A stretch of 27,636 bases of DNA from DATKPC01 sp035524275 (GTDB lineage Bacteria; Pseudomonadota; Gammaproteobacteria; Burkholderiales; Burkholderiaceae_F): the NCBI GenBank assembly GCA_035524275.1, contig DATKPC010000027.1:1-27636 (forward strand). The letters are read 5' to 3'. The position numbers were made by a program, and so were the translations under genes. This document shows positions 8,129 to 16,920 of the stretch, piece by piece (position 1 is the stretch's first letter; every line of letters begins with the position of its first letter). A model generated the notes under the pieces. That model was given only the letters and a program-made list of their open reading frames with translations, had not been told where the DNA came from and searched no databases.

Positions 8129-9916
8129 ATGACGATCCGCTACGCGATACGCCCGGCGCAGCCCGCCGCCCACATCTTCCACGTCACGGTGACGGTGGCG
8201 CACGCGGATCCGGCGGGCCAGCAGTTCCGCCTGCCCGCCTGGATCCCCGGCAGCTACATGATCCGCGAGTTCGCGCGCCATGTCGTCCGCCTGACCGCAT
8301 TGTCGGGCGACCGCAAGGTCGCGGTGAGGAAGCTCGACAAGCACACGTGGCGCTGTGCGCCGGTCGACGGCGAGGTGACGGTGGCCTACGAGGTGTACGC
8401 GTGGGACCTGTCGGTGCGCGCGGCACACCTCGACGCCACGCACGGGTTCTTCAACGGCCCGAGCGTCTTCCTGCAGGCCGTAGGGCGCGAGGAAGACGAC
8501 TGCCGGATCGATATCCTGCCGCCGGCCGGCGTACGCGGCTGGCGCGTCGCCACCGCGCTGCGGCGCGCCCGCGGCACCGCGACCGGCAGCTTCGGGACCT
8601 ACCTGGCGGCGAACTACGACGAACTGATCGACTGCCCCGTCGAGCTCGGGGACTTCGCCCTCGGGCGATTCGACGTCCTGGGCGTGCCGCACGAGATCGC
8701 GATCACCGGCCGGGTACCGCGACTGGACATGCCGCGGCTGACGAGCGACCTGGCGCGCGTCTGCGCGACGCAGGTCCGCCTGTTCGAGCCGCGGCGGCCG
8801 TTGCCGCCGTTCGACAGCTACCTGTTCCTCACGTGGGCCGTCGACGAAGGCTACGGCGGACTGGAACACCGCAACAGCACCGCGCTGCTGTGCCAGCGCA
8901 GCGACCTGCCGCACCTCGGCCTCGGGGAGTCGACCGAAGGCTACCGGCGGTTCCTCGGGCTCGCGAGCCACGAGTATTTCCATGCCTGGAACGTCAAGCG
9001 GATCCGGCCGGCGGCTTTCGTGCCGTACGACCTGGCACGGGAGAACCATACCCGGCTGCTGTGGGTCTTCGAGGGCTTCACGTCGTACTACGACGACCTC
9101 GCGCTGGCTCGGGCGGGCCTGCTGACGGAGACGCAGTACCTCGACACGCTGGCCGCGACGCTGACGACCGTCACGCAGCGTAGCGGGCGGCTGAAGCAGA
9201 CCGTCGGGGAAAGCTCGTTCGATGCCTGGATCAAGTACTACCGGCAGGACGAGAACGCGCCGAACAGCGTCGTCAGTTACTACCAGAAGGGCGCGCTCGT
9301 CGCCGCCGCGCTGGACCTGTCGATCCGCGCGGAATCGGCCGGTCGCCGCTCGCTGGACGATGTCATGCGGCTTCTCTGGTCGCGATTCAAGCGCGCCGGC
9401 GCGGGCTATCTCGGCGTCGGCGAGGACGAGATCCCGGCGCTGGTCGAGGAAGCCACCGGGCTACGGATGGCTCGCGCGCTGCGCGAGTGGAGCGACGGCA
9501 CGCGCGACCCGGACTTCGCGCGCCTGCTGGCGCCGCTGGGCGTCAGCGTCGCGCGTCGGCCTGCGCTGGACGTTCCGCATTTCGCGTGGCTGGGGGCCAG
9601 CACGCGCCGCGACGGCCCCGACTGCCGCCTGGCGAGCGTGCACGACGGCGGGCCGGCGCAGGCCGCGGGCCTGTCGGCCGGCGACGCCCTGGTCGCGATC
9701 GACGGGCTGAGGGCAAGCGCGGCAACGCTCGACCGGCTGCTGGCGCGCTACCGGCCCGGCGAAACCGTCGAGATCCTGGCGTTCCGGCGCGACGAACTGA
9801 TGCGCTTCGACGTACGGCTCGCGACGCTGCCGCCGCAACGGTTCGGGTTCGCGCTTTCGCCGACGCAGAGTGCCGCGACGCGACGGATGCGAAAGGCATG
9901 GATCGGTCCGCGGTGA
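8129..9916 (+). CDS. M61-family metallopeptidase with C-terminal PDZ domain
   Basis: This 595-residue protein resembles M61 glycyl aminopeptidases. Residues 1-170 form the beta-rich N-terminal domain (with the typical LPAWIPGSYMIREFARHV). The catalytic zinc motif HEYFH (281-285) is followed by AWNVKRIRP, and the third ligand is probably Glu315 in WVFEGFTSYYDDL, spaced as in the M61/M1 gluzincin fold; GGLEH (243-247) resembles the substrate-amine recognition loop. A PDZ domain lies at about 480-580 (GDALVAIDGL). I see no signal peptide, so it is probably cytoplasmic. It starts 55 bp after the MocA-like gene without an obvious Shine-Dalgarno. It is the last gene of the plus-strand run and ends in a long hairpin. 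Confidence 0.92.
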   Translation: MTIRYAIRPAQPAAHIFHVTVTVAHADPAGQQFRLPAWIPGSYMIREFARHVVRLTALSGDRKVAVRKLDKHTWRCAPVDGEVTVAYEVYAWDLSVRAAHLDATHGFFNGPSVFLQAVGREEDDCRIDILPPAGVRGWRVATALRRARGTATGSFGTYLAANYDELIDCPVELGDFALGRFDVLGVPHEIAITGRVPRLDMPRLTSDLARVCATQVRLFEPRRPLPPFDSYLFLTWAVDEGYGGLEHRNSTALLCQRSDLPHLGLGESTEGYRRFLGLASHEYFHAWNVKRIRPAAFVPYDLARENHTRLLWVFEGFTSYYDDLALARAGLLTETQYLDTLAATLTTVTQRSGRLKQTVGESSFDAWIKYYRQDENAPNSVVSYYQKGALVAAALDLSIRAESAGRRSLDDVMRLLWSRFKRAGAGYLGVGEDEIPALVEEATGLRMARALREWSDGTRDPDFARLLAPLGVSVARRPALDVPHFAWLGASTRRDGPDCRLASVHDGGPAQAAGLSAGDALVAIDGLRASAATLDRLLARYRPGETVEILAFRRDELMRFDVRLATLPPQRFGFALSPTQSAATRRMRKAWIGPR

Positions 9917-9938
9917 CGGGCCGCGGCCGGTCACCGCG
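9909..9938. terminator. Bidirectional hairpin between convergent genes
   Basis: A 9-bp perfect inverted repeat (CGCGGTGAC...GTCACCGCG) encloses a second perfect palindrome, GGCCGCGGCC (9919-9928). It overlaps the peptidase stop codon and lies just beyond the stop of the convergent beta-propeller gene. Position and symmetry fit a shared terminator, although neither side has a T-run. Confidence 0.6.
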
Positions 9939-9951
9939 TCCCCGGGGCGCC

Positions 9952-11073
9952 TCAGCGGACGTCGAGCGATCCGTTGGCGCGCGGGTAGGTCACGATGCCC
10001 CACGGCCCCTTCTCGCCCTCGATCACTTTCAGCGTGTTTCCGCCCTGCGCGTCGACGACATAGACGGCGTCGGACCGGCCGCAGGCCGCGAGGATCTTCG
10101 AGGCGTCGGGCGAGTACGTGAAATGCCAACAGCGCTTCCCGACCGCCATGTCGCGGGTCGCCGCGAAGGTGGCGGCGTCGAACTCCTGCAGCACGCCGGA
10201 CTTCGCTGCCGCGACGAGCAGGCGCGAACCGTCGGGCGAGAACGCCACGCCGTACGGGCTGGACTTGGTCGCGACCTCCCTCAGGATCTTGAAGTCCCGA
10301 TCGAGCACGAGGAACTTGTCGGAGAACTCGAGGGTCACGACGTAGCCCTTGCCGCCCGGGATCGCCTTGATGCCGCGCGGCCGCTTGCCATAGGCGGCGG
10401 TGCTCACGGACTTGATCTCCTTGCCCGTGACCCGATCGTAGACGGAGATCGTGTCGTCGCCCTCGTTCGTGACGGCCATGAGGCGGCCGTCGGCGGAGAA
10501 CTCGACGCCCTCGGTCTCGTGCCCGCTCGGGATCGACTTCACGACCTTCCAGTGGTCGAGGTCGACGATCGCGATCTCCGCCTTGGCCGCGTCGTCGTCC
10601 TTTTCAGGTTCCGCCGCCCTCGACGCGCCCGTGCCGGGCTTCGGCATCGCGGCGCCTTCCCCCTTCGCCGCCTCGTGCTTCAGCGCCTCCTCCGACGGGA
10701 CCGGCTCGTAGGTCACGTACGCGAAGCGCCCGTTGATGCGGACCATCTCCGGATTGAGGCCCACCTTGACGCGGTGGGCGATCGCGCCGGTGGCGCGATC
10801 GATCGCGCAGACCTCGCCGCTGCCCTTGTTCGCGGCGAGGATGTAGCGTGCGTCGGGCGTCAGCGCGAGGCCTCGCGGGCCCTCGCCGCCGGTCGCGAGC
10901 GTCCGGCTCACCGCAAGCGTGTCGAGGTCGATGACATCGATGCCGCCCCGCTCGTTGGTCACGTAGGCCTCGGCGCCTGCGGCGAAAGCCGCGCTCGCCG
11001 CAATCGCGCTCGCGGCGACAGCCGCCGTGCGCGCGGTTCTGATGACAGCACGGATCGCAACGGGACGCTCCAC
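9952..11073 (-). CDS. Exported YVTN-type beta-propeller protein
   Basis: This 373-residue protein begins with a basic then alanine-rich signal peptide (hydrophobic core about 16-31, probable cleavage after AFAAGA near residue 34), so it should be periplasmic. The mature part is made of repeated blades of the YVTN/lactonase-like type: AYVTNERGGIDVIDLDT, GPRGLALTPDARYILAANKGSG, TEGVEFSADGRLMAVTNEGDD, SPYGVAFSPDGSRLLVAAAKSG and the final GPWGIVTYP. Between two blades (about 122-166) is a low-complexity stretch rich in Glu, Lys, Ala and Asp, likely a disordered loop. The start is GTG at 11073, preceded by GGAGA at suitable distance. Such propellers often bind partners or accompany PQQ/cytochrome systems, but nothing here fixes a function. 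It is divergent from the sensor kinase gene across a 95-bp gap. Confidence 0.82.
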   Translation of the reverse strand: MERPVAIRAVIRTARTAAVAASAIAASAAFAAGAEAYVTNERGGIDVIDLDTLAVSRTLATGGEGPRGLALTPDARYILAANKGSGEVCAIDRATGAIAHRVKVGLNPEMVRINGRFAYVTYEPVPSEEALKHEAAKGEGAAMPKPGTGASRAAEPEKDDDAAKAEIAIVDLDHWKVVKSIPSGHETEGVEFSADGRLMAVTNEGDDTISVYDRVTGKEIKSVSTAAYGKRPRGIKAIPGGKGYVVTLEFSDKFLVLDRDFKILREVATKSSPYGVAFSPDGSRLLVAAAKSGVLQEFDAATFAATRDMAVGKRCWHFTYSPDASKILAACGRSDAVYVVDAQGGNTLKVIEGEKGPWGIVTYPRANGSLDVR

Positions 11074-11168
11074 CGGGAATCTCCGTATCGTGTACGAGAT
11101 GAATAGCTTTCGCTCGCTGCGCCGGCCGGCAGCAGGCTGGCTCGCGCGGGCCGGCGGAAATTAGCACA

Positions 11169-12200
11169 GTGCACGACGCCGAAGCGCCGCCCGACGACGA
11201 TCCGCCGCCGGCAACGAAAAAGCCGCGCAGCCTGTCGTCCGCGACCGCGGAAGCGGTTCGCGACGCGCTCGCCGTCGCCGTCGTGGCCGTGGCGTACCTC
11301 GCGCTCGCCGTCCGATTCGAGTTCTACGAGCGGATCAGCACCTCGACCCGGCGCCTCGAATCGCTGCAGGTCGACGAGTTGCCCGGCGTCCTCCTCGTCG
11401 TCTCGCTGGGCCTCGCGTGGTTCGCGTGGCGACGACTTCGCGGTACGCATCGCGAGATGCGCGCCCGCCAGGCCGCGATCGCGGCGCTGCGGCAGGCTCG
11501 GGCGCAACTCGCCGAGGCATCGCAGGAAAATCGCCAGCTCGCGCGACAAGCGATCGAACTGCAGGAACGCGAGCGGCGTGAAGTGGCGCGCGAACTGCAC
11601 GACGAACTTGGCCAGTATTTCCACGCGATCCGCATGGAGCTCGGCGCCGTCCCGGGACTGATCCGCACGGACCCGCAGCAGGCCTGGGCGACGCTGCGGC
11701 GCGCCGAAAGCTACGTCGAGCACGTCAACGCGGTGACGCGGCGGATCATGAATCGACTGCGCCCCGTCGGTCTCGACGACCTCGGGCTCGGAGCGGCGCT
11801 GCAGCACCTGGTCGACGGCTGGCGCGTGCAGCGCCGCGACATCGCGTTCGAGTTCGAGGCCGCCGCGTCGCTGCCCGAACTGGGGGAAGCGGAGACGATC
11901 GCGCTGTTCCGCATCGCGCAGGAGGCCATGACGAACGCCGCCCGACATGCCGGTGCGTCGCGCGTCGGAGTCCGCCTCGCGTGGGACGGGAACGCCGGGA
12001 ATGCCGTGGGCGCGGCAGGCGAAGGCAAGCGGATCGCGCTCGTCGTCAGCGACAACGGGTGCGGATTGCCGAAGACGGCCCGACACGGCATCGGCCTCGT
12101 CGGGATGCGCGAGCGCATCGAAGGCGTCGGCGGAGCACTTCAGGTGTCGTCGGAACCCGGGCGAGGCACCACCGTGCGCGCCGTCCTGCCGGTGCCGTGA
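11169..12200 (+). CDS. Membrane sensor histidine kinase, NarX/UhpB type (HisKA_3)
   Basis: This 343-residue kinase has two transmembrane helices (about 31-49 and 72-88) joined by a short external loop, a coiled-coil linker (about 92-135), a HisKA_3 dimerisation/phosphorylation domain and a HATPase_c domain. The phosphoacceptor is His144 in REVARELHDELGQYF, the typical NarX/DegS/UhpB box. The ATPase N-box is FRIAQEAMTNAARHA and the G-boxes are DNGCG and GIGLVGMRERI. The 22-residue external loop is too small for a normal ligand domain, so it may sense the membrane or a partner such as the divergently encoded periplasmic propeller (inference). No NarL-type response regulator lies next to it; the FixJ-like one at 17043 has its own kinase. 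It starts with GTG. Confidence 0.9.
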   Translation: MHDAEAPPDDDPPPATKKPRSLSSATAEAVRDALAVAVVAVAYLALAVRFEFYERISTSTRRLESLQVDELPGVLLVVSLGLAWFAWRRLRGTHREMRARQAAIAALRQARAQLAEASQENRQLARQAIELQERERREVARELHDELGQYFHAIRMELGAVPGLIRTDPQQAWATLRRAESYVEHVNAVTRRIMNRLRPVGLDDLGLGAALQHLVDGWRVQRRDIAFEFEAAASLPELGEAETIALFRIAQEAMTNAARHAGASRVGVRLAWDGNAGNAVGAAGEGKRIALVVSDNGCGLPKTARHGIGLVGMRERIEGVGGALQVSSEPGRGTTVRAVLPVP

Positions 12201-12218
12201 CGCCGCGCGGACACCGGC
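12188..12218. terminator. Inverted repeat between convergent kinase and PilZ genes
   Basis: A 7-bp perfect inverted repeat (GCCGGTG...CACCGGC) with a 17-nt loop spans the kinase stop codon and most of the short gap before the PilZ stop. There is no T-run; it is a weak candidate for a shared terminator. Confidence 0.3.
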
Positions 12219-12225
12219 CGCCGAT

Positions 12226-12675
12226 TCAGACGTAGCCCTCGTCGGGTCCGGTGTCGAAGAACCGGGCGCCGTACTTCTCGATCCACTCCCGGGCCGCCTG
12301 GTCGCCCGTCAGCGTGCGCCGCTCGGTGCGCTCGACGAGCTTGCGGTAGTTCTCGATGTAGCAGATCTGCTCGACCATCCGGGCACGCAGGTCGTCGTCG
12401 GCATCGAGGAACTCGATGCCGACCTCGTAGCCCGCCTCGCACGGCAGGCACCACGCAACGCGCGCTCGCGCCTCGAAGGGCGGACGAACGCAGGGAATCC
12501 GAAGCTGCGCCAGCCCGCCGGGCTCCAGCGCGCGGTTGCAGCGGAACGCCAGCCCGCCGCGGCTGACGTTGCGGCTTTCGCCGGCGCCGTCGCCATCGGC
12601 GATTCCTCCGGGCATGACCGCGCAGCCGGAGACTTCGATCGGCACGTTGACGGGGTGCCGAATGAACTGCCTCAC
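12226..12675 (-). CDS. PilZ-domain cyclic-di-GMP receptor protein
   Basis: This 149-residue protein has both halves of the PilZ c-di-GMP signature: RxxxR at the extreme N-terminus (Arg2-Gln-Phe-Ile-Arg6) and (D/N)xSxxG as Asn36-Val-Ser-Arg-Gly-Gly41, followed by strands such as ARARVAWCLP and EVGIEFLDAD. So it probably binds c-di-GMP and passes the signal to an unknown target. The C-terminal 50 residues (helical, with IENYRKLVERTERR) lie outside the domain. The start is GTG at 12675, which places Arg2 in the motif; GGAG lies upstream. A TAGGAT hexamer at 12742-12747 (minus strand) is a possible -10 box with a poor -35. It is convergent with the sensor kinase and separated from it by 25 bp. 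Confidence 0.88.
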   Translation of the reverse strand: MRQFIRHPVNVPIEVSGCAVMPGGIADGDGAGESRNVSRGGLAFRCNRALEPGGLAQLRIPCVRPPFEARARVAWCLPCEAGYEVGIEFLDADDDLRARMVEQICYIENYRKLVERTERRTLTGDQAAREWIEKYGARFFDTGPDEGYV

Positions 12676-12779
12676 GATGCGGCTCCGCGCTCCCGGTTGT
12701 CGATGGCCGGCGGGCGGCTCTCGCCGCCTCGCTCGGCTCCCATCCTAGCGGCAGCCGGGCGCGACGGCGAGTCGCGCGG

Positions 12780-13514
12780 CTACCAACGAATGGGTGTCAC
12801 GCGTGCGCGCTCCAGGAAGCGGTTCGCCGCGGAGAAATGCCCGCAGCCGATGAACGGCTGCGGCGGACGGCGCGCCGACAACGGGGAAGGGTGATTCGCC
12901 GTCAGGATCGCGAACCGAGGCCCGCAGCCTGAGCCTTCGCCTCCGGCTGCCTCCTCGATCAGCGCGCGCTTGCGCTGTGCATGAACGCCCCAGAGCAGGA
13001 AGACCGTCGGTTGCGGCGCCGCAGCAACCGCGGCGAGGATCCGGTCCGTCACGACCTCCCATCCGCGCCCGGCGTGGCTCGCCGGCGCACCGTCCTCGAC
13101 CGTCAGCACCGCATTGAGCAGGAGGACGCCCTGCGCCGCCCAAGGCGTCAGGTCGCCATCGGCGGCCGGCGTCGGGCCGAGGTCGCGCTGCAACTCGGCG
13201 CGGATGTTACGCAGGCTCGGCGGCAGCGGCACGCCGCGCGGTACCGAAAAGGCGAGCCCGTTCGCCTGGCCGGCGCCGTGGTAGGGGTCCTGCCCGAGGA
13301 TGACGACCTTGACGGCGCCGGGGTCGAGCAACTCGAGCGCCGAAAAGGGACGGGGCGGGTAGACGCGCGCGCCTGATGCGATCCGGCGATCGACGAAGTC
13401 GCAGAGCCCGGCGAGGGGAACCCCGTCGCCGGCCACGACGCTCCGCCAGGCCGGCGACAGCTCATCGACCTGCGCGCCGAGCGGCGCGGCCAGCGATGGC
13501 GCGGACGGGATCAA
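12780..13514 (-). CDS. ung: Uracil-DNA glycosylase (family 1)
   Basis: This 244-residue enzyme removes uracil from DNA at the first step of base-excision repair. The water-activating loop is GQDPYHG (74-80; catalytic Asp76), the uracil-recognition and leucine-loop segment is HPSPLSA (His208 onward), and LLLNAVLTV and FLLWG are conserved core strands. No ATG is available in a sensible place. The best start is TTG at 13514-13512, whose last two bases lie in the trpC stop codon (TTGA), giving a family-typical length. A GTG in SVV further in would lose conserved N-terminal residues. The overlap implies translational coupling to trpC, placing DNA repair at the end of the trpGDC transcript. The frame remains open far into trpC, but that extension is not real. 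Confidence 0.92.
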   Translation of the reverse strand: MIPSAPSLAAPLGAQVDELSPAWRSVVAGDGVPLAGLCDFVDRRIASGARVYPPRPFSALELLDPGAVKVVILGQDPYHGAGQANGLAFSVPRGVPLPPSLRNIRAELQRDLGPTPAADGDLTPWAAQGVLLLNAVLTVEDGAPASHAGRGWEVVTDRILAAVAAAPQPTVFLLWGVHAQRKRALIEEAAGGEGSGCGPRFAILTANHPSPLSARRPPQPFIGCGHFSAANRFLERARVTPIRW

Positions 13515-14299
13515 GAAAACAGGCGCTGCAACTCGGTACCGGGGTCGGGCGCGCGCATGAAGGCCTCGCCCACCAGGAACGTCGAGACGCCGGCCTCGCG
13601 GATCGTGGCGACGTCGGCGCGCTGCAGGATGCCGCTCTCGGTGATGACGAGGCGACCGGCCGGAATGCGCGGCAGCAGGTCGATCGTCGTTCGCAGCGAC
13701 ACCTCGAAGCTGCGCAGGTTGCGGTTGTTGATCCCGATGAGCGCCGTTCGCAGCGTCAACGCCACCTCGAGTTCGCCGGCATCGTGGACCTCGACGAGCA
13801 CAGCCATCCCGAGATCGCGCGCCGCTGCCTCCAGCGCGTGCAGGCGCTCCGCCTCGAGCGCGGCGACGATCAGCAGGATGCAGTCGGCGCCCCAGGCCCG
13901 CGCCTGCGCGACCTGGTACTCGTCGATCATGAAATCCTTGCGCAACACCGGCAGTCCGCACGCGTCGCGCGCCTGCGCGAGGAATTCCGGCGCGCCCTGG
14001 AAGAAGCGCACGTCGGTCAGCACCGAGAGGCAGCTCGCGCCATGGTCGGCATAGCTGCGCGCGATCGCCGCCGGATCGAAGGGGTCGCGGAGCAGCCCGC
14101 GCGACGGCGACGCCCGCTTGACCTCCGCGATGACCGCGGGGCGCCCCGCCGCCGCCGTGCGCCGCAGCGCTCCCTCGAAATCGCGGACGTCGGCGCGCCG
14201 GCGGGCCCGCTCGAGCAGCCCGGCGAGGGGCTCCTGCGCCCGCGCGGCTTCGATCTCCTCGCGCTTCACCGCGAGGATGCGCGACAAAACATCACTCAT
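13511..14299 (-). CDS. trpC: Indole-3-glycerol-phosphate synthase
   Basis: This 262-residue TIM-barrel enzyme closes the indole ring: CdRP to indole-3-glycerol phosphate, the fourth pathway step of tryptophan synthesis. Conserved active-site segments are AEVKRASPSRG (Lys61), LRKDFMIDEYQV (Lys121), VLVEVHD (Glu170), IGINNRNL (Asn191) and VITESGI (Glu221), followed by a phosphate-binding FLVGEAFM. The gene is monofunctional, not fused to trpF. Its ATG overlaps the trpD stop as ATGA, and its own TGA overlaps the probable ung start, so trpD, trpC and ung look translationally coupled. Confidence 0.97.
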   Translation of the reverse strand: MSDVLSRILAVKREEIEAARAQEPLAGLLERARRRADVRDFEGALRRTAAAGRPAVIAEVKRASPSRGLLRDPFDPAAIARSYADHGASCLSVLTDVRFFQGAPEFLAQARDACGLPVLRKDFMIDEYQVAQARAWGADCILLIVAALEAERLHALEAAARDLGMAVLVEVHDAGELEVALTLRTALIGINNRNLRSFEVSLRTTIDLLPRIPAGRLVITESGILQRADVATIREAGVSTFLVGEAFMRAPDPGTELQRLFS

Positions 14300-15327
14300 C
14301 CCGCCAACTCACGCGTCGTCGCGACGAACTGGTCGAGCTTGCGGCGCGCCGCGCCGCTCGCAATCGCCTCGCGCGCCCGCGCGATGCCGTCGCCGATCGT
14401 CGCCGCGACGTCGGCGGCATAGAGAGCCACGCCGGCATTGAACGCGACGATCTCGCGCGGCACGCCCGGCGTATCCGAAAGCGCCTCCAGCAGCATCGCG
14501 CTCGATTCGGTCGGATTCGCGACGCGCAGGCCGCGGTTGGAGACCATCGACAGGCCGAAGTCCTCCGGATGGATTTCGTATTCGCGGACCTCGCCGTCCT
14601 TCAGTTCGCCGACCAGCGTGGAGGCGCCCAGCGAAACTTCGTCCATGCCGTCCTTGCCATGGACGACGATCGCATGCCGGGCCCCGAGGCGCTGCAGCAC
14701 GCGAACCTGGATCCCGACGAGGTCGGGGTGGAAGACGCCCAGCAGCGTGTGGGGAGCCCCTGCCGGATTCGTCAGCGGCCCGAGGATATTGAATATCGTC
14801 CTCACGCCGAGCTCCTTGCGGACCGGTGCCGCATGCTTCATCGCCAGGTGGTGGTTCGGCGCGAACATGAAGCCGATTCCGGTCTGCGCGAGGCAGCGGG
14901 CGACCTTCGCGGGGCTCAACGCGATCGCGGCGCCCAGCACGTCGAGCACGTCCGCGGACCCGGAACTGGAGGACACCGACCGACCGCCATGCTTGGCGAC
15001 GCGCCCGCCGGCGGCGGCGACGACGAACATCGCGGCCGTCGAGATGTTGAACGTCTGCGAGCCGTCGCCCCCGGTGCCGACGATGTCGACGAGGTGCGCG
15101 CGGTCGGCCACGTCGACCGGCGTCGCGAATTCCCTCATGATCTGCGCGGCTGCCGCGATCTCGCCGATCGTCTCCTTCTTGACGCGCAGGCCCATCACGA
15201 GCGCGGCGATCTGCACCGGCGTCAGTTCGCCCGCCATCAGGCGGCGCCACAGCGCCAGCATCTCGTCGTGGAAGATCTCGCGGTGCTCGATGCAGCGCAC
15301 CAGCGCGTCGGTCGGATTGATGGACAT
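14296..15327 (-). CDS. trpD: Anthranilate phosphoribosyltransferase
   Basis: This 343-residue enzyme joins anthranilate to PRPP, the second step of tryptophan synthesis. The PRPP loop GTGGDGSQTFN (84-94) and the KHGGRSVSSSSGSAD block (112-126) are diagnostic; the family more often has KHGNRSVSSKSGSAD, so two positions differ from the usual form without obvious loss of function. GPLTNP and HGKDGMDE are also present. The ATG at 15327 is preceded by GAGGGG, and MSINPTDALVRCIEHREIF is the normal N-terminus; longer in-frame versions are less plausible. It lies 59 bp after trpG and overlaps trpC by four bases. Confidence 0.97.
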   Translation of the reverse strand: MSINPTDALVRCIEHREIFHDEMLALWRRLMAGELTPVQIAALVMGLRVKKETIGEIAAAAQIMREFATPVDVADRAHLVDIVGTGGDGSQTFNISTAAMFVVAAAGGRVAKHGGRSVSSSSGSADVLDVLGAAIALSPAKVARCLAQTGIGFMFAPNHHLAMKHAAPVRKELGVRTIFNILGPLTNPAGAPHTLLGVFHPDLVGIQVRVLQRLGARHAIVVHGKDGMDEVSLGASTLVGELKDGEVREYEIHPEDFGLSMVSNRGLRVANPTESSAMLLEALSDTPGVPREIVAFNAGVALYAADVAATIGDGIARAREAIASGAARRKLDQFVATTRELAG

Positions 15328-15386
15328 CGGCCCCTCGCGTTCGCCTCGCCGCGGCATGCCGCGGCCCCGGCGCCGGCACGTTGCGG

Positions 15387-15953
<567 letters not shown>

Positions 15954-16100
15954 GGCGGCGCTCGGGCGGGAAGTCGGCCGGGCGCCGGCCGGACCGGCGT
16001 CCGGCCGAGGGTCGCGACGACGCGCCACGGGCGAACCGATGATACCCACTTCGCGAAGCAGGCCCCCGGATCCCTGGCGCCGCGCGCCCGGACGGAGCCC

Positions 16101-16856
16101 TCAGGCGACGGCTTCGGTCCCCGTCACTTGTCGCACGAGGCCGCGCGGATCCACGATCCGCACGTGCTTGTGGTCGATCTCGATGAGGCTCTGGTCCGCC
16201 AGCCGCGACAGCGTCCGGCTCACCGTCTCCAGCGTCAGGCCGAGATAGCTCGCGATGTCCGCTCGCACCATCGGGAGAAAGAAGTCGGGGTCCGCCGCGC
16301 CGTGCGCGCCCAGGCGACCCGACAGCGCGACGAGGAAATGGGCCAGCCGCTCTTTCGCATCCATCGAGCCCAAGGCCAGCATCTCCGAATGCTTGCGGAC
16401 GATCTCGCGGCTCAGGATCTTGTGGAATCGGTTGCGCAATCCCGGCAGCGTGCCGGCGAGCGACGCCAAGCGGTCGTAGGCGATCGCGCAGACCTCCGAC
16501 TCCTGCAGCGCGACGGTGTCGCAACCGTGGACTTCGCGACTGATCCCCTCGAGCCCGACGATGTCGCCGGCCGAATGGAACGCGATCACCTGCTCCCGCC
16601 CGTCGCCGGCGACCTCGCGACTCTTCAGGAATCCGGATCGGACCGCGTAGACCGACGTGAACGGGTCGCCGACACGCACGAGCGCGTCCGAAGGTCTCAC
16701 CCGGAAGCGCGTCGAGACGATCTGCTCGATGCGCTCGACTTCCGCTGCAGGCAGCCCGCTGGGGAGGCAGGATTCCCGCAAGGGGCAACTGGAGCAACGT
16801 ACCGGCGCCTCCATGCCAGCATCCCTGATGCGGATCGGTTCCGATCGTCGTGCCAT
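16101..16856 (-). CDS. fnr: Fnr-type oxygen-sensing transcription regulator
   Basis: This 251-residue CRP/FNR-family protein has the features of a true [4Fe-4S] oxygen sensor. Cysteines at 21, 24 and 30 (CSSCPLRESC) and Cys123 (SEVCAI) match E. coli Fnr Cys20, 23, 29 and 122 with a constant one-residue offset. The recognition helix LETVSRTLSRL carries Glu210, Ser213 and Arg214, matching Fnr Glu209, Ser212, Arg213, so it should bind TTGAT-N4-ATCAA-like sites when oxygen is low. The constant offset supports the ATG at 16856, preceded by GGGGGAAG; an in-frame start at 16940 would add an atypical extension. A perfect hairpin (CGCGCC-GTGG-GGCGCG, 16871-16886) lies just before the ribosome site. 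It follows the FixJ-like regulator in the same direction, across a palindrome-rich gap. Confidence 0.94.
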   Translation of the reverse strand: MARRSEPIRIRDAGMEAPVRCSSCPLRESCLPSGLPAAEVERIEQIVSTRFRVRPSDALVRVGDPFTSVYAVRSGFLKSREVAGDGREQVIAFHSAGDIVGLEGISREVHGCDTVALQESEVCAIAYDRLASLAGTLPGLRNRFHKILSREIVRKHSEMLALGSMDAKERLAHFLVALSGRLGAHGAADPDFFLPMVRADIASYLGLTLETVSRTLSRLADQSLIEIDHKHVRIVDPRGLVRQVTGTEAVA

Positions 16857-16920
16857 CGATTCTTCCCCCGCGCGCCGTGGGGCGCGTCCTCGAGGGGAAT
16901 CGTGCGTTAAGGATCGCAGG

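Noticed and set aside
15954..16100. Possible trp leader peptide upstream of trpG
   Set aside because: The frames in this gap contain no paired or clustered Trp codons and no convincing ribosome site.
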